64,000 nt of DNA from Ferruginibacter albus (lineage in GTDB: Bacteria > Bacteroidota > Bacteroidia > Chitinophagales > Chitinophagaceae): assembly GCF_020042285.1 (NCBI RefSeq), contig NZ_CP083388.1, positions 2,692,001 to 2,756,000 on the forward strand. Direction: 5' to 3'. The position numbers were made by a program, and so were the translations under genes. How positions within the stretch are numbered: position 1 is the stretch's first letter; each line of letters begins with the position of its first letter. Below are positions 18,969-28,338 of the stretch, piece after piece. The notes below the pieces were generated by a model. It saw nothing but the letters and a program-made list of their open reading frames with translations, had not been told where the DNA came from and made no database searches.

Positions 18969-19337
18969 TGGAGCTGCAGGGAGTCGAACCCTGGTCCAAA
19001 CATATTCGCCGTAAGCTTTCTACATGTTTATTTTGGCATTACTTGTAGGGAAATAACCGGAACCAAACACACCAATTATTTCCTTAGATGAATGGTCTTA
19101 AGCAACCAGCACATCATTTGGTTGCAGCAACCCGTTTCTGTTTTGAGTCGGCGGCGGAACTTGGTAACAGGTATACCCGTTCGGCGGCCCGAATGGTTAC
19201 TTAATTACTAATTAAGCAGCCATGGCATACGAAGTATTGCCATTTGAAGTTTTCGTATTCATATTAAAGTGCTAATTACGCAACGCACTACATGCTTACA
19301 CTTACAAAGAACTATGCTGTCAAAACCGGTCAGCCCC
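18969..19337 (-). ncRNA. ssrA: Transfer-messenger RNA (tmRNA)
   Basis: The 5' end GGGGCTGACCGGTTTTGACA (19337 downward) and the 3' end with the T-arm GGTTCGACTCCCTGCAGCTCC (given as two elements) pair as a 7-bp acceptor stem (GGGGCTG with CAGCTCC), followed by discriminator A at 18969. CCA is not encoded. The tag reading frame is visible at 19241-19212 and ends G-N-T-S-Y-A-M-A-A then TAA, in line with Bacteroidota tags ending SYAMAA or NYALAA. It rescues stalled ribosomes and marks proteins for proteolysis. The resume codon is not certain; the open frame extends six codons further upstream. Confidence 0.93.
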
Positions 19338-19399
19338 GAGTATAAGTTCGGTTTTTTTTAGTTTTAAAGTTGTGAGTTAAAAATTTACAACCCCCAACT

Positions 19400-20785
19400 C
19401 TAATGTCCTCTTCCCCATCCAAACCAATCATTGCCGTTGGCGTAGATCATTAAGCCAAACAATAAGATCATACCAACTATTTGTGCGTACTCTAAAAATT
19501 TCTCACTTGGCTTACGACGGGTTATCATTTCTACTAAAGTAAATACTACGTGTCCTCCATCCAATGCAGGAATGGGCAATAAATTCATAAAGGCTAATGC
19601 AATAGATAAAAAGCCTGTTATTCTCCAAAACGCTTCCCAATCGCCCCAGGTAGTAGGAAATACTGAACCTATTGACTTAAAACCTCCTAAACTTTTATAG
19701 GCTTCTGTCTTAGGATTAAACATTAGCTTAAACTGGTACACATAATCTGTTAGTGATGCTATGGCTGCATTAAAACCTGCAGGAATAGATTCAAAAAATC
19801 CCGGTTTGTATATATGTAGTTTGAAAGCTTTCAAACTATCATATTGCATTTGTGTAAGCGGGGGTATGCCCAATCTTCCATCTGCATTTACAACTGCCGG
19901 CAGATTTATTAATTGTTTATTTCTTTCAACAGTAAGAATAACAGCCTGGTTTCTTTTATTGTTTAGGTAGGTAGGAATTTGATCCATGAATTGCATCGAA
20001 ACAGAATCTACCTTTACAATCTTGTCCCAATGTTGTAATCCAGCTTTTTTTGCATTAGAGCTATCTTCCTTATTAAACTCACCAACGATAGCAGGAACCC
20101 TGGGCATTAATAAAGCCGACTTTGAATGTTTTCTATCTACCAGCTGCCCTAAAATGCGGACAGGAATTTTGATAGTTGTATCAACACCATTTCGATTCAC
20201 TTCAATAGTGCTTCCTCCATTAAATAAAACAGCCTTCGTAATATCTTCAAAGTACTCTATTTTTTTTCCGTCAACAGCAAGTACTTTATCTCCATTTTTT
20301 AATCCAACCGAATCAGTCATTATTGGATCAACGCACCAAATACCTGCAACAGATGAATTGATCGTTTTTGTTTCGCCCCAGATAAATAATACCATTGAAT
20401 AGATCACAAATGCCAGCAGCACATTCACTATAATCCCCCCTAACATTATTATTAAACGTTGCCATGCCGGCTTGCTGCGAAACTCATAGTCTTTTGGCGG
20501 AAGCTTCATCGCTTCTTTGTCCATGCTTTCATCGATCATACCGGCAATTTTTACATAGCCGCCTAAGGGTAACCAACCGATACCGTATTCCGTTTCGCCT
20601 ATTTTCTTTTTTACCAATGAAAACCAGGGATTGAAAAACAAATAGAATTTTTCTACCCGGCACTTAAACCAGCGGGCAGTAATATAATGTCCAAACTCGT
20701 GCAGTATTACAAGAATAGATAAGGAAAGAACAAGATAAAAGATCTGCATTCCTGCATTTCCCCAATTGATAGCTAATAACGTCAT
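19400..20785 (-). CDS. rseP: RIP zinc metalloprotease RseP (site-2 protease)
   Basis: 461-aa intramembrane protease. HEFGH at residues 29-33 in the first TM is the zinc-binding catalytic site, and NLLPIPALDGGH near residue 405 supplies the conserved LDG motif. PDZ-like regions lie between (for example KNGDKVLAVDGKKI). It cleaves transmembrane anti-sigma factors and signal-peptide remnants. It ends about 60 nt before the 5' end of tmRNA. dxr is 180 nt upstream on the same strand, a common neighbour of rseP. Confidence 0.95.
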   Translation of the reverse strand: MTLLAINWGNAGMQIFYLVLSLSILVILHEFGHYITARWFKCRVEKFYLFFNPWFSLVKKKIGETEYGIGWLPLGGYVKIAGMIDESMDKEAMKLPPKDYEFRSKPAWQRLIIMLGGIIVNVLLAFVIYSMVLFIWGETKTINSSVAGIWCVDPIMTDSVGLKNGDKVLAVDGKKIEYFEDITKAVLFNGGSTIEVNRNGVDTTIKIPVRILGQLVDRKHSKSALLMPRVPAIVGEFNKEDSSNAKKAGLQHWDKIVKVDSVSMQFMDQIPTYLNNKRNQAVILTVERNKQLINLPAVVNADGRLGIPPLTQMQYDSLKAFKLHIYKPGFFESIPAGFNAAIASLTDYVYQFKLMFNPKTEAYKSLGGFKSIGSVFPTTWGDWEAFWRITGFLSIALAFMNLLPIPALDGGHVVFTLVEMITRRKPSEKFLEYAQIVGMILLFGLMIYANGNDWFGWGRGH

Positions 20786-20850
20786 TTATTGAAGGTTTAG
20801 GGTTTAGGGCTAAGGAGCATTACATAAACAAAGCTTAATAGTAGTAATGC

Positions 20851-20877
20851 CGATGAACGAAATGTGACACAACGATG
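20851..20877. repeat. 27-bp dispersed repeat, copy 1
   Basis: This 27-bp sequence beginning CGATGAACGAAATGTGACAC occurs exactly, in inverted orientation, at 32817-32843. Copy 1 lies between dxr and rseP, about 65 nt upstream of the rseP start. No gene covers it. Confidence 0.8.
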
Positions 20878-20965
20878 TTTAATCAGGGAACAATTGTTTG
20901 TACCAAAATAAAAAATCAAAGTGCTTAAAAATCCGGGCACGTTTTCCTTATACCTGTTGCCTTAA

Positions 20966-22123
20966 TTATAATTTAATTAATGAAGCCGCAAAATTACGTG
21001 CTTCCCCATCGCTTTCAAAATATTCATCGAGTGTTGGCTGCTCGATATACGAGACATTTTGCATGGTTTTTTCCACCACGGCAGTAATATCTAAAAAACC
21101 GATGCGGTTGCGAAGAAAGGCCCATACTGCAATTTCGTTGGCAGCATTGAGAATGCAAGGCATATTCCCGTTCTTATACAAGGCTTCTGTTGCCAACGCC
21201 AAATTTCTGAAAGTTTTAACATCGGGCTCTTCAAACGTGAGCGAAGAAAAGCGCCGCATATCGTAACGGGGAAAATCGTTTTTAATGCGTGTGGGAAAAG
21301 CCATGGCATATTGAATGGGCAGTTTCATATCCGGTAATCCCATCTGTGCTTTTATGCTTCCATCTTCAAACTGCACCATGCTGTGAATAATACTTTGCGG
21401 ATGTACTACCACTTGAATTTGCTCGGGCTTTAAATTGAACAACCATTTGGCTTCGATCATCTCCAGTCCTTTATTCATCAGCGTTGCAGAGTCAACCGTA
21501 ATTTTTGCGCCCATGCTCCAGTTAGGATGTTGCAGCGCATGATCACGTTTTACATTCACCAAAAAATTTGGTTTTTTGCCTAAGAAAGGACCTCCGCTCG
21601 CCGTAAGAATTATTTTCTCTATGGGGTTTCTACCCTCTCCCACCAGGCATTGAAAAATAGCTGAATGTTCGCTGTCAACAGGAATGATCGGTGCCCGTTT
21701 TTCAATGGCTTTTTGCATTACTATATCGCCTGCAACAACCAATGTTTCTTTATTTGCAAGTCCGATAGCTTTACCTTTTTCAACGGCTTTGAGTGTTGGC
21801 TTTAAGCCGGCAAAACCTACAATGGCAGCCAGCATCATATCATAGCTGTCAAAGTCTGCCACTTCTTCCAATGCTTGCTCACCTGTAAAAACCTTTATAT
21901 TGGTAGATGATAGTGCCTGTTTTACGGTCTCGTACTTTTTTTCATCGCCGATGACCACTGCATTGGGGTTGAATTCCAGCGCCTGTTTGATGAGTAATTC
22001 ATCATTGGTTTGTGCCGTTAAAATTTCCGCTTCGAACAGATCGCTATTAACACGGATAACATCCAGCGCCTGTGTACCGATAGATCCAGTAGAACCAAAT
22101 ATTGCAATACGTTTTTTTTGCAT
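20966..22123 (-). CDS. dxr: 1-deoxy-D-xylulose-5-phosphate reductoisomerase
   Basis: 385 aa. It catalyses the NADPH-dependent conversion of DXP to MEP, the first committed MEP-pathway step, in the cytoplasm. The N-terminal NADPH motif is IAIFGSTGSIGTQAL. NKETLVVAGD and PVDSEHSAIFQ hold substrate and metal residues, and LTASGGPF and ATLMNKGLEMIEA follow in the normal order. Length is normal. It supplies the prenyl precursors used by the carotenoid operon in the same window, although the two are separately transcribed. Confidence 0.96.
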   Translation of the reverse strand: MQKKRIAIFGSTGSIGTQALDVIRVNSDLFEAEILTAQTNDELLIKQALEFNPNAVVIGDEKKYETVKQALSSTNIKVFTGEQALEEVADFDSYDMMLAAIVGFAGLKPTLKAVEKGKAIGLANKETLVVAGDIVMQKAIEKRAPIIPVDSEHSAIFQCLVGEGRNPIEKIILTASGGPFLGKKPNFLVNVKRDHALQHPNWSMGAKITVDSATLMNKGLEMIEAKWLFNLKPEQIQVVVHPQSIIHSMVQFEDGSIKAQMGLPDMKLPIQYAMAFPTRIKNDFPRYDMRRFSSLTFEEPDVKTFRNLALATEALYKNGNMPCILNAANEIAVWAFLRNRIGFLDITAVVEKTMQNVSYIEQPTLDEYFESDGEARNFAASLIKL

Positions 22124-22309
22124 GCCTCTAATCCCTGAAAAATTAAATTATTACTTTTTTGAATTCAGCATTAGTACTAAATGCTGAATTAGTAAAGATA
22201 AGGGAAAATAAAAAAGATGTGTAATTAAGAGCTTTGTTAAACCTTTCCCAATAAAATACACAAGACAGAACTGTTCTTTCGGGCAGTTTGCAACAAATGC
22301 TTAAAAGCA

Positions 22310-23401
22310 TTATTTAATAACCTTTAGGCTTTTTTTAAAGTTGTCGTTGCCGGTTATCTCCAAATTATAAAGTCCTTTGGAGAGATCGCCAACACGAATA
22401 GTTTGATAAGAATTGTTACCATTATGATCTATTTCTTGAGTAGATACTTCCTGTCCGCTGTTATTAATTAGCCTCATTACATAACTCCCTTTCGGCATAT
22501 TTTCAAACTTCAGTCCTATTACATTTCCACTTACAGGATTAGGATAGATCATTATTGTAGCCATTGAGCCTTCCATTGTTACATTCACTATTGGAGTATA
22601 ACTTATTTTATTATTATTATCGATACCACTTATTCTATAATAATTATTTCCTTCAGCGGGATCATCATCAGTCCAGTTATATTGCAATACGGCTTTATTT
22701 GGTAAAGATGGTATAAATGCTATTTTGCCGAAACTTCTTCCATCCAATGATCTCTCTATTGCATATTCTTTTATAGAAGATTGACTGATTACACTCCATT
22801 GTAATTTTATAGTTGAAGCGCTTGTTTGCTTTGCCCTTACATCAATAAAACTTAAAGGAAGTACAGTTTCTGTATTAAATAGAATTTTAAACCGATCTGC
22901 GGCCTGTGATGCCGCATTACTGTTTACCAAAAAATTTACGACAGTAGAATCACTTAATGCAACAGGAGTAAGATTACCGGTATAATTATCTTTTAAAAAA
23001 GCTGTTTTACCTACAGAAAGCATATTGGGAAAGAACCGGAGCTGGTATTGTTGCTGTAGCGTACGAAGCAATTTAAAATAGATGGTATCATTTTGTCTTA
23101 ATGTTGGCCTTCTATCAGAAAATAATGATGTTCCACTTTCTACAACCGAAAATGTTTCATTTATATTAGCCAGCTTTGGTGCATCTTCACCTATTATTGG
23201 AGACATGCTGTACGAATCATTAAAATAAACCTGGTTATAGTCCAGTTGGCTAGTTGAGTTATCTGCATTTACTTTATACAATCTTGAAATAAATAATGAT
23301 TGGGCTGATACTTGAGCGGCAAAGAACATAAATATGAATAGAAAAAAACAAGCGGCTAAAAAGACTTTCTTGTGTGTAAATGGGAGTGTAAAATTTTGCA
23401 T
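22310..23401 (-). CDS. T9SS type A sorting-domain protein
   Basis: About 363 aa from the ATG at 23401; a longer frame starts 38 codons upstream, but the signal peptide (ending AAQVSAQ) fits the inner start. The middle shows a segment with EDAPKLANINETFSVVESG and DNYTGNLTPVALSDST, then a fibronectin-like region with IKEYAIERSLDGRSF, then a C-terminal Por-type sorting domain with the YPNPVSGN motif and a final KSLKVIK. It should be exported by T9SS and anchored to or released from the cell surface. The whole mature chain resembles the last 300 residues of the giant protein at 40-52 kb. It follows the arginine operon but lies 161 nt beyond it. Confidence 0.85.
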   Translation of the reverse strand: MQNFTLPFTHKKVFLAACFFLFIFMFFAAQVSAQSLFISRLYKVNADNSTSQLDYNQVYFNDSYSMSPIIGEDAPKLANINETFSVVESGTSLFSDRRPTLRQNDTIYFKLLRTLQQQYQLRFFPNMLSVGKTAFLKDNYTGNLTPVALSDSTVVNFLVNSNAASQAADRFKILFNTETVLPLSFIDVRAKQTSASTIKLQWSVISQSSIKEYAIERSLDGRSFGKIAFIPSLPNKAVLQYNWTDDDPAEGNNYYRISGIDNNNKISYTPIVNVTMEGSMATIMIYPNPVSGNVIGLKFENMPKGSYVMRLINNSGQEVSTQEIDHNGNNSYQTIRVGDLSKGLYNLEITGNDNFKKSLKVIK

Positions 23402-23562
23402 AGCATAATTTAAAAGTACAAGCAATGCAATATAACAGTGTATTTCACACGTATTAAATTTTAATCCTTTTTTTTGAGATATCTCAACCTGTTTTAATGT
23501 AACAGTGCGCCACAATGGCTTTTACTTGTTTTATATATGTTGTTAAAAAACAACCATGTCGG

Positions 23563-24165
23563 CTATTTATCTAGAGGTTTGCCGAATATTTTTTCTCCGG
23601 CTTTAATTTCAACTTTAATAGTATTTTCTTTGGGAGGAATGGGGCATGCATATCCTTCTTTATATGCACAAGAAGGGTTATAAGCTTTATTAAAATCAAT
23701 TTCGATAACATTATTCCTGATGTCGCTTACAGTAAAATCTATAAACCTGCCGCTACCATGTGTTTCATCCCCATTGGTCTCATCTGCGAATGGAATAAAT
23801 AAATGATCTTTATATTTTGGCGACCTCATCAACATAGCAGATCGATACAAGTAAAGCTGGCACGTTTTACCTTTTAAATTGAAGGTAGCTTTGCCAAACT
23901 TAAAATACTTAAATGAAACACCTGCACTTGTGTTCATTCCAAAGCCTATACTATCGTGAATACGCTCAAAAGATGCAAACACCCTATAATTTTCATCAAT
24001 TGGAAAGAATTGCAGAAAAGATGTATCGTCACCTTTCACTACATCATGTGTACTAATATACTGTTCACGAAATTTTTGTAATGAATCTTTATAAGAACCG
24101 TAGTTTTTTTGCCCAAAAGAAACGATGCCAGATAATAAGAAAGAGAATAAGATCAATCGTCTCAT
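23563..24165 (-). CDS. DUF1684 family exported protein
   Basis: 200 aa with a signal peptide (about residues 1-18, ending SFG). The core contains FIPFADETNGDETHGSGRFIDF and IDFNKAYNPSCAYKEGYACPIPPKEN, the conserved DUF1684 signature with paired cysteines. The family function is unknown. It starts 7 nt after argH stops and so appears to be the last gene of the arginine operon, although nothing in it suggests an arginine-related reaction. Confidence 0.87.
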   Translation of the reverse strand: MRRLILFSFLLSGIVSFGQKNYGSYKDSLQKFREQYISTHDVVKGDDTSFLQFFPIDENYRVFASFERIHDSIGFGMNTSAGVSFKYFKFGKATFNLKGKTCQLYLYRSAMLMRSPKYKDHLFIPFADETNGDETHGSGRFIDFTVSDIRNNVIEIDFNKAYNPSCAYKEGYACPIPPKENTIKVEIKAGEKIFGKPLDK

Positions 24166-24172
24166 AAAATGA

Positions 24173-25504
24173 TCAGCTTATTAGTTTATCAAAGGCTTGT
24201 TTCACTTTATTGAATTTAAATCTCTCAACAACAGCATTCATTTTCTGTTGAATGGCTTCATTTTGAAGATTGCCGATTGCTCCTTCGTGTGTATGACTTA
24301 CATTAGTTGAATACATAAACTCACCTTTTTCGATTGATAAACCAACTTGTTTGTAAGCATCTCTGAAAGGAATACCTTTTAAAACCAACTTGTTTACTTC
24401 TTCTACGCTGAATATGTATTTATATTTTTCGTCTGCCAGGATATCTTTATTAATGCTGATGTTGCTCAACATTAATCCTGCCATCTGAATGCAATCAGTC
24501 AACGTTTTAAATGCAGGGAACAAATGTTCTTTTAGCAATTGCAAGTCTCTATGATAACCAGATGGAAGATTGGTGGTCATCATTAAAATCTCATTCGGTA
24601 ATGCCTGCAAACGGTTGCAATGCGAACGTATCAATTCAAATACATCTGGGTTCTTTTTATGCGGCATAATGCTGCTGCCTGTTGTTAATTCATCCGGGAA
24701 AGAAATGAAAGCAAAGTTTTGATTTAAGTATAAACAAGCATCCATGCTTAATCTTGCTAAGCTTGCTGCAATATTTGCTAAAGCACTTGCAACAATGCGT
24801 TCCGATTTTCCTCTGCCCATTTGTGCATATACTACATTATGATTCAAATCATCGAAACCTAATAATTCCGTAGTTAATGTTCTATTGATTGGGAAAGACG
24901 AACCATAACCCGCTGCTGAACCTAACGGGTTTTTATTGACTACTTCATAAGCTGCTTGCAATGTAATCAAATCATCGCTTAAGCTTTCGGCATAAGCACC
25001 AAACCATAAACCAAAGGAAGATGGCATGGCTAACTGCAAATGCGTATAGCCGGGATATAGATCACTTTTATGTTTTTCGCTTTGAGCAATTAACAGATCA
25101 AAGAACTCTTTTGTTACGCCAACCAGCTTTTCAATCTCACTTCTTAAAAACAATTTCAGATCTACTAAAACCTGGTCGTTCCTGCTTCTTGCGCTGTGAA
25201 TCTTTTTGCCGACATCGCCCAATTTTTGAGTCAATAACAATTCAACCTGTGAGTGTATATCTTCTACTCCATCTTCTAATTTAAAATCAGCTTTTGCTAT
25301 TTGTTGATAGATGTTTTTTAATTCTTTTACCAACACATCTCTTTCATCAGTTGTTACTAAACCAATTGTTTCCAACATGGTAACATGAGCAATAGAACCC
25401 AATACATCAAAAGGCGCTAAATACATATCCATTTCCCTGTCGTTGCCAACAGTAAATTTTTCTACTTCCTGTAATGATGTTTTATCTTTTTGCCAAAGCT
25501 TCAT
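24173..25504 (-). CDS. argH: Argininosuccinate lyase
   Basis: 443 aa of the fumarase/aspartase superfamily. The final step of arginine synthesis splits argininosuccinate into arginine and fumarate. The signature GSSIMPHKKNPDVFELIR is present, with the catalytic serine in GSS, and HSARSRNDQVLVD and GYTHLQLAMP earlier mark the other conserved regions. The gene overlaps none of its neighbours; the deacylase gene stops 1 nt upstream. Confidence 0.96.
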   Translation of the reverse strand: MKLWQKDKTSLQEVEKFTVGNDREMDMYLAPFDVLGSIAHVTMLETIGLVTTDERDVLVKELKNIYQQIAKADFKLEDGVEDIHSQVELLLTQKLGDVGKKIHSARSRNDQVLVDLKLFLRSEIEKLVGVTKEFFDLLIAQSEKHKSDLYPGYTHLQLAMPSSFGLWFGAYAESLSDDLITLQAAYEVVNKNPLGSAAGYGSSFPINRTLTTELLGFDDLNHNVVYAQMGRGKSERIVASALANIAASLARLSMDACLYLNQNFAFISFPDELTTGSSIMPHKKNPDVFELIRSHCNRLQALPNEILMMTTNLPSGYHRDLQLLKEHLFPAFKTLTDCIQMAGLMLSNISINKDILADEKYKYIFSVEEVNKLVLKGIPFRDAYKQVGLSIEKGEFMYSTNVSHTHEGAIGNLQNEAIQQKMNAVVERFKFNKVKQAFDKLIS

Positions 25505-25505
25505 G

Positions 25506-26567
25506 TTACACTATTTGCTCTAGTAATTTAATATATGTTTCGATACCGTCTTTTATCTCGCTTAAATAAATATACTCATCTGCAGTATGACTTCTTGCAC
25601 TATCACCGGGTCCCATCTTCAGCGTAGAGAACGGCATTAATGCTTTATCTGATGTTGTTGGCGAACCGTAATAACCTTTGCCTAATGCAATACCTGCTTT
25701 TACTAACGGATGATCCAATTTAATAGAGGTTGATTTCATCCTTGTCGTACGAGGCTTGAATGAACTTTTCAGATTCGCTTTCAGTGCATCCAATATTTCC
25801 TCAAATGTATATAATTCATTTACCCGCACATCAATTACATATTTACAGGTAGATGGCACTACATTATGCTGTGTATTTTCTGTGCCGATAACGGTAACGG
25901 TTAAACGGGATTCACCGAGCAACTCACTTACTTTATCAAACTTATAATTGCGGATCCAGTTAATATCATCAACTGCATTATATAAAGCATTCTCTCCTTC
26001 ATTACGCGCCGCATGACCAGCTCTGCCCGGAGCCACGCAATCAATAACCATCAATCCTCTTTCTGCAACAGCCATTTCCAGTTTTGTAGGTTCGCCTACA
26101 ATTCCAAAATCAATATTTCCTAAGTATGGCAACACCAATTCAATTCCATTTACACCGCTTATCTCCTCTTCTGCACTTGCGGCAAACACTACATTGTGAT
26201 TGATATTGTCTTTATCGTAGAAATATAAAAATGTTGCTATCAAAGAAACCAAACATCCTCCTGCATCATTACTTCCTAATCCAAATAGCTTATCATCTTT
26301 TACAATTGGCGTGAACGGATCAAGCGTATAACCTTTATTTGGCTTAACCGTATCATGGTGAGAATTCAACAACACCGACGGTCTGTTTACATCGTAATGC
26401 TTATTTTTTGCATAGATATTATTGCCTACTCTTGAACAAGGAATGCCGTGTGTTGTAAAAAAGTTGATGATGATCTCTGCTGTATCATTTTCTTCTTTTG
26501 AAAAAGAAGGCGTGCTGATCAATTGCTTTAACAATTCAACCGCATCATTATATAAAGATTCTTTCAT
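25506..26567 (-). CDS. M20 family N-acyl amino acid deacylase (ArgE-like)
   Basis: 353-aa zinc hydrolase. LLNSHHDTVKP carries the first metal histidine and aspartate, AASAEEEISG the catalytic Glu pair, and RSHTADEYI the late histidine. In the operon its role should be to remove the N-acyl group, most likely from N-acyl-citrulline, since the pathway carbamoylates the acylated ornithine. Whether it prefers acetyl or succinyl substrates cannot be read from the motifs. Confidence 0.88.
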   Translation of the reverse strand: MKESLYNDAVELLKQLISTPSFSKEENDTAEIIINFFTTHGIPCSRVGNNIYAKNKHYDVNRPSVLLNSHHDTVKPNKGYTLDPFTPIVKDDKLFGLGSNDAGGCLVSLIATFLYFYDKDNINHNVVFAASAEEEISGVNGIELVLPYLGNIDFGIVGEPTKLEMAVAERGLMVIDCVAPGRAGHAARNEGENALYNAVDDINWIRNYKFDKVSELLGESRLTVTVIGTENTQHNVVPSTCKYVIDVRVNELYTFEEILDALKANLKSSFKPRTTRMKSTSIKLDHPLVKAGIALGKGYYGSPTTSDKALMPFSTLKMGPGDSARSHTADEYIYLSEIKDGIETYIKLLEQIV

Positions 26568-26568
26568 G

Positions 26569-27363
26569 TTACTTTATTAAAGTTCCTTTTGTTTCGTCTG
26601 TTACATTTTGTAACAGATCGTTGGCATCGCCGATCAATACTTCTTTTACACCACTATCAATTGCAGCAAAAGCATTGTCTATTTTTGGTAAAATGCCATC
26701 AAATAATTTTTTCCCATCCAGCAATTGCTGATAAATATCTTTAGTAATTAAAGTAATGACTGAATTATCATCTTCCACATTTTCCAAAACGCCTTTCTTT
26801 TCAAAGCAATAGATCAAACGAACATCGTATGCTTTCGACAATGCAACCGCTAAAGAAGAAGCGACAGTATCGGCATTGGTATTCAGCATTTGCCCTTTCC
26901 CATCATGCGTAAGAGGTGCCAGGATTGGTGTCAATCCTGCATCTAACAACAATTGCAAATTATATATTGTTAATTGTTTTGTATCCACATCACCCACAAA
27001 ACCAAAATCAATTCCTTCTTTCGTAACTGGCCTTTTAGTGGCAGGAATAATATTTGCATCAGCGCCTGTTAAACCAATTGCATTACAATTTAGTGATTGA
27101 AGTTTAGCAACTACTTTTTTATTCACCAACCCGCCATACACCATCGTTACCAAATCAATCGTTTCTGCGTCTGTAATTCGTCTTCCGTTTATATAGTTTG
27201 ATTGAATGCCTAATTTATCACCAATCTTTGTTGCTATTTTTCCGCCACCGTGAATCAATATCTTCTTCGCTTTTATGGATGCAAATGTTTTTAGAAATGA
27301 ATCAAGCGCAGCATCATTGTCAACTACATTGCCACCTACCTTTATAACAAAAACCTTGTCCAT
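26569..27363 (-). CDS. argB: N-acylglutamate kinase (ArgB)
   Basis: 264 aa from ATG 27363 (a frame 16 codons longer exists, overlapping argF'). It phosphorylates the gamma-carboxylate of N-acylglutamate. VFVIKVGGNVVDN near the start and KILIHGGGK supply the phosphate-binding glycines; NADTVASSLAVAL is a conserved nucleotide-binding part. The ATG shares an A with the TAA stop of argF' (TAATG), a coupling junction. Confidence 0.94.
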   Translation of the reverse strand: MDKVFVIKVGGNVVDNDAALDSFLKTFASIKAKKILIHGGGKIATKIGDKLGIQSNYINGRRITDAETIDLVTMVYGGLVNKKVVAKLQSLNCNAIGLTGADANIIPATKRPVTKEGIDFGFVGDVDTKQLTIYNLQLLLDAGLTPILAPLTHDGKGQMLNTNADTVASSLAVALSKAYDVRLIYCFEKKGVLENVEDDNSVITLITKDIYQQLLDGKKLFDGILPKIDNAFAAIDSGVKEVLIGDANDLLQNVTDETKGTLIK

Positions 27364-28331
27364 TAAGAATTTGATTTTAGAATATTGCTTAACACTGCTT
27401 GTGCCGCCCACACTCTGTTTGACGCCTGCTGTGTAACAATACTATTTTCGCTATCTAATACTTCATCGCTTAATTCTACATTTCTTCTTACGGGCAAGCA
27501 ATGCATGGCTTTCGCATTATTTGTGAGCGCCATCTTTTTTGCATTCAACATCCATGCAGGATCGTTGGTATAAATCCTGCCGTAATCAGTATAAGTGCTC
27601 CAGTTTTTTACATATACAAAATCTGCATTTTTCAATGCTTCATCCTGGTTTGTCGTTATCGTTGCACCTTCTGTAAATTTCTCATCCAATTCATAATCTT
27701 CCGGGTGCGTAATTACAAAATCAGCTTCGCCCCAGGCATTTATCCATTCTGCAAAAGAGTTTGGAACGCACTGTGGAAGAGGCTTTATATGAGGCGCCCA
27801 GGTCAATACGATCTTCGGTCTACGATTTTCTATTTTTGATTTTATCTGCGATTCTTTAATGGTAATAATATCTGTCAGTGATTGCAATGGGTGTAATGTT
27901 GCACTTTCCAAACTTACAATCGGTACGCCTGCATATTTAATAAAAGAGTGCATCACTTCTTCGCTGTAATCTTCTTCTTTATTACGCAACGTAGGAAATG
28001 CACGTATGCAAAGAATATCAAAATAGTTTCCTAAGATCGGCGCAGCATCTTTTACATGTTCAACAGTATTACCACTCATGATAGCACCATCTTCAAATTC
28101 TAGTGCCCAACCATCTTTATCAACGTTGAATACAATTGGCTCCAGTCCTAAGTTTTGAGCCGCTACCTGCGTACTTAACCTTGTACGTAAAGAAGGATTT
28201 AAAAATAGCAAGCCGATTCTTTTACCCGAACCTAATGCCTTATCAGCAAATGGATTGGCTTTATAAGATAGCGCTTTTGCTACTAACTCATTAATATTAC
28301 TTACATCTTTAACTGAAATGAAATTTCTCAT
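27363..28331 (-). CDS. argF': N-succinylornithine (or N-acetylornithine) carbamoyltransferase
   Basis: 322 aa of the ATCase/OTCase superfamily. The carbamoyl-phosphate loop reads FLNPSLRTR, not the STRTR of ordinary ornithine carbamoyltransferase, and MHCLPVRRNVELSDEV near the C-terminus is typical of the N-acylornithine branch. Residue 90, in SGNTVEHVKD, is Val. In studied enzymes this position is Glu in the acetylornithine enzyme and Pro in the Bacteroides succinylornithine enzyme, and hydrophobic substitutions favour succinylornithine. I therefore lean towards the succinyl substrate. Confidence 0.9.
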   Translation of the reverse strand: MRNFISVKDVSNINELVAKALSYKANPFADKALGSGKRIGLLFLNPSLRTRLSTQVAAQNLGLEPIVFNVDKDGWALEFEDGAIMSGNTVEHVKDAAPILGNYFDILCIRAFPTLRNKEEDYSEEVMHSFIKYAGVPIVSLESATLHPLQSLTDIITIKESQIKSKIENRRPKIVLTWAPHIKPLPQCVPNSFAEWINAWGEADFVITHPEDYELDEKFTEGATITTNQDEALKNADFVYVKNWSTYTDYGRIYTNDPAWMLNAKKMALTNNAKAMHCLPVRRNVELSDEVLDSENSIVTQQASNRVWAAQAVLSNILKSNS

Positions 28332-28338
28332 TCTAGTA

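Noticed and set aside
18817-19014. 65-codon plus-strand ORF
   Set aside because: It runs into the tmRNA 3' end and shows no recognisable protein features. It is a frame open by chance.
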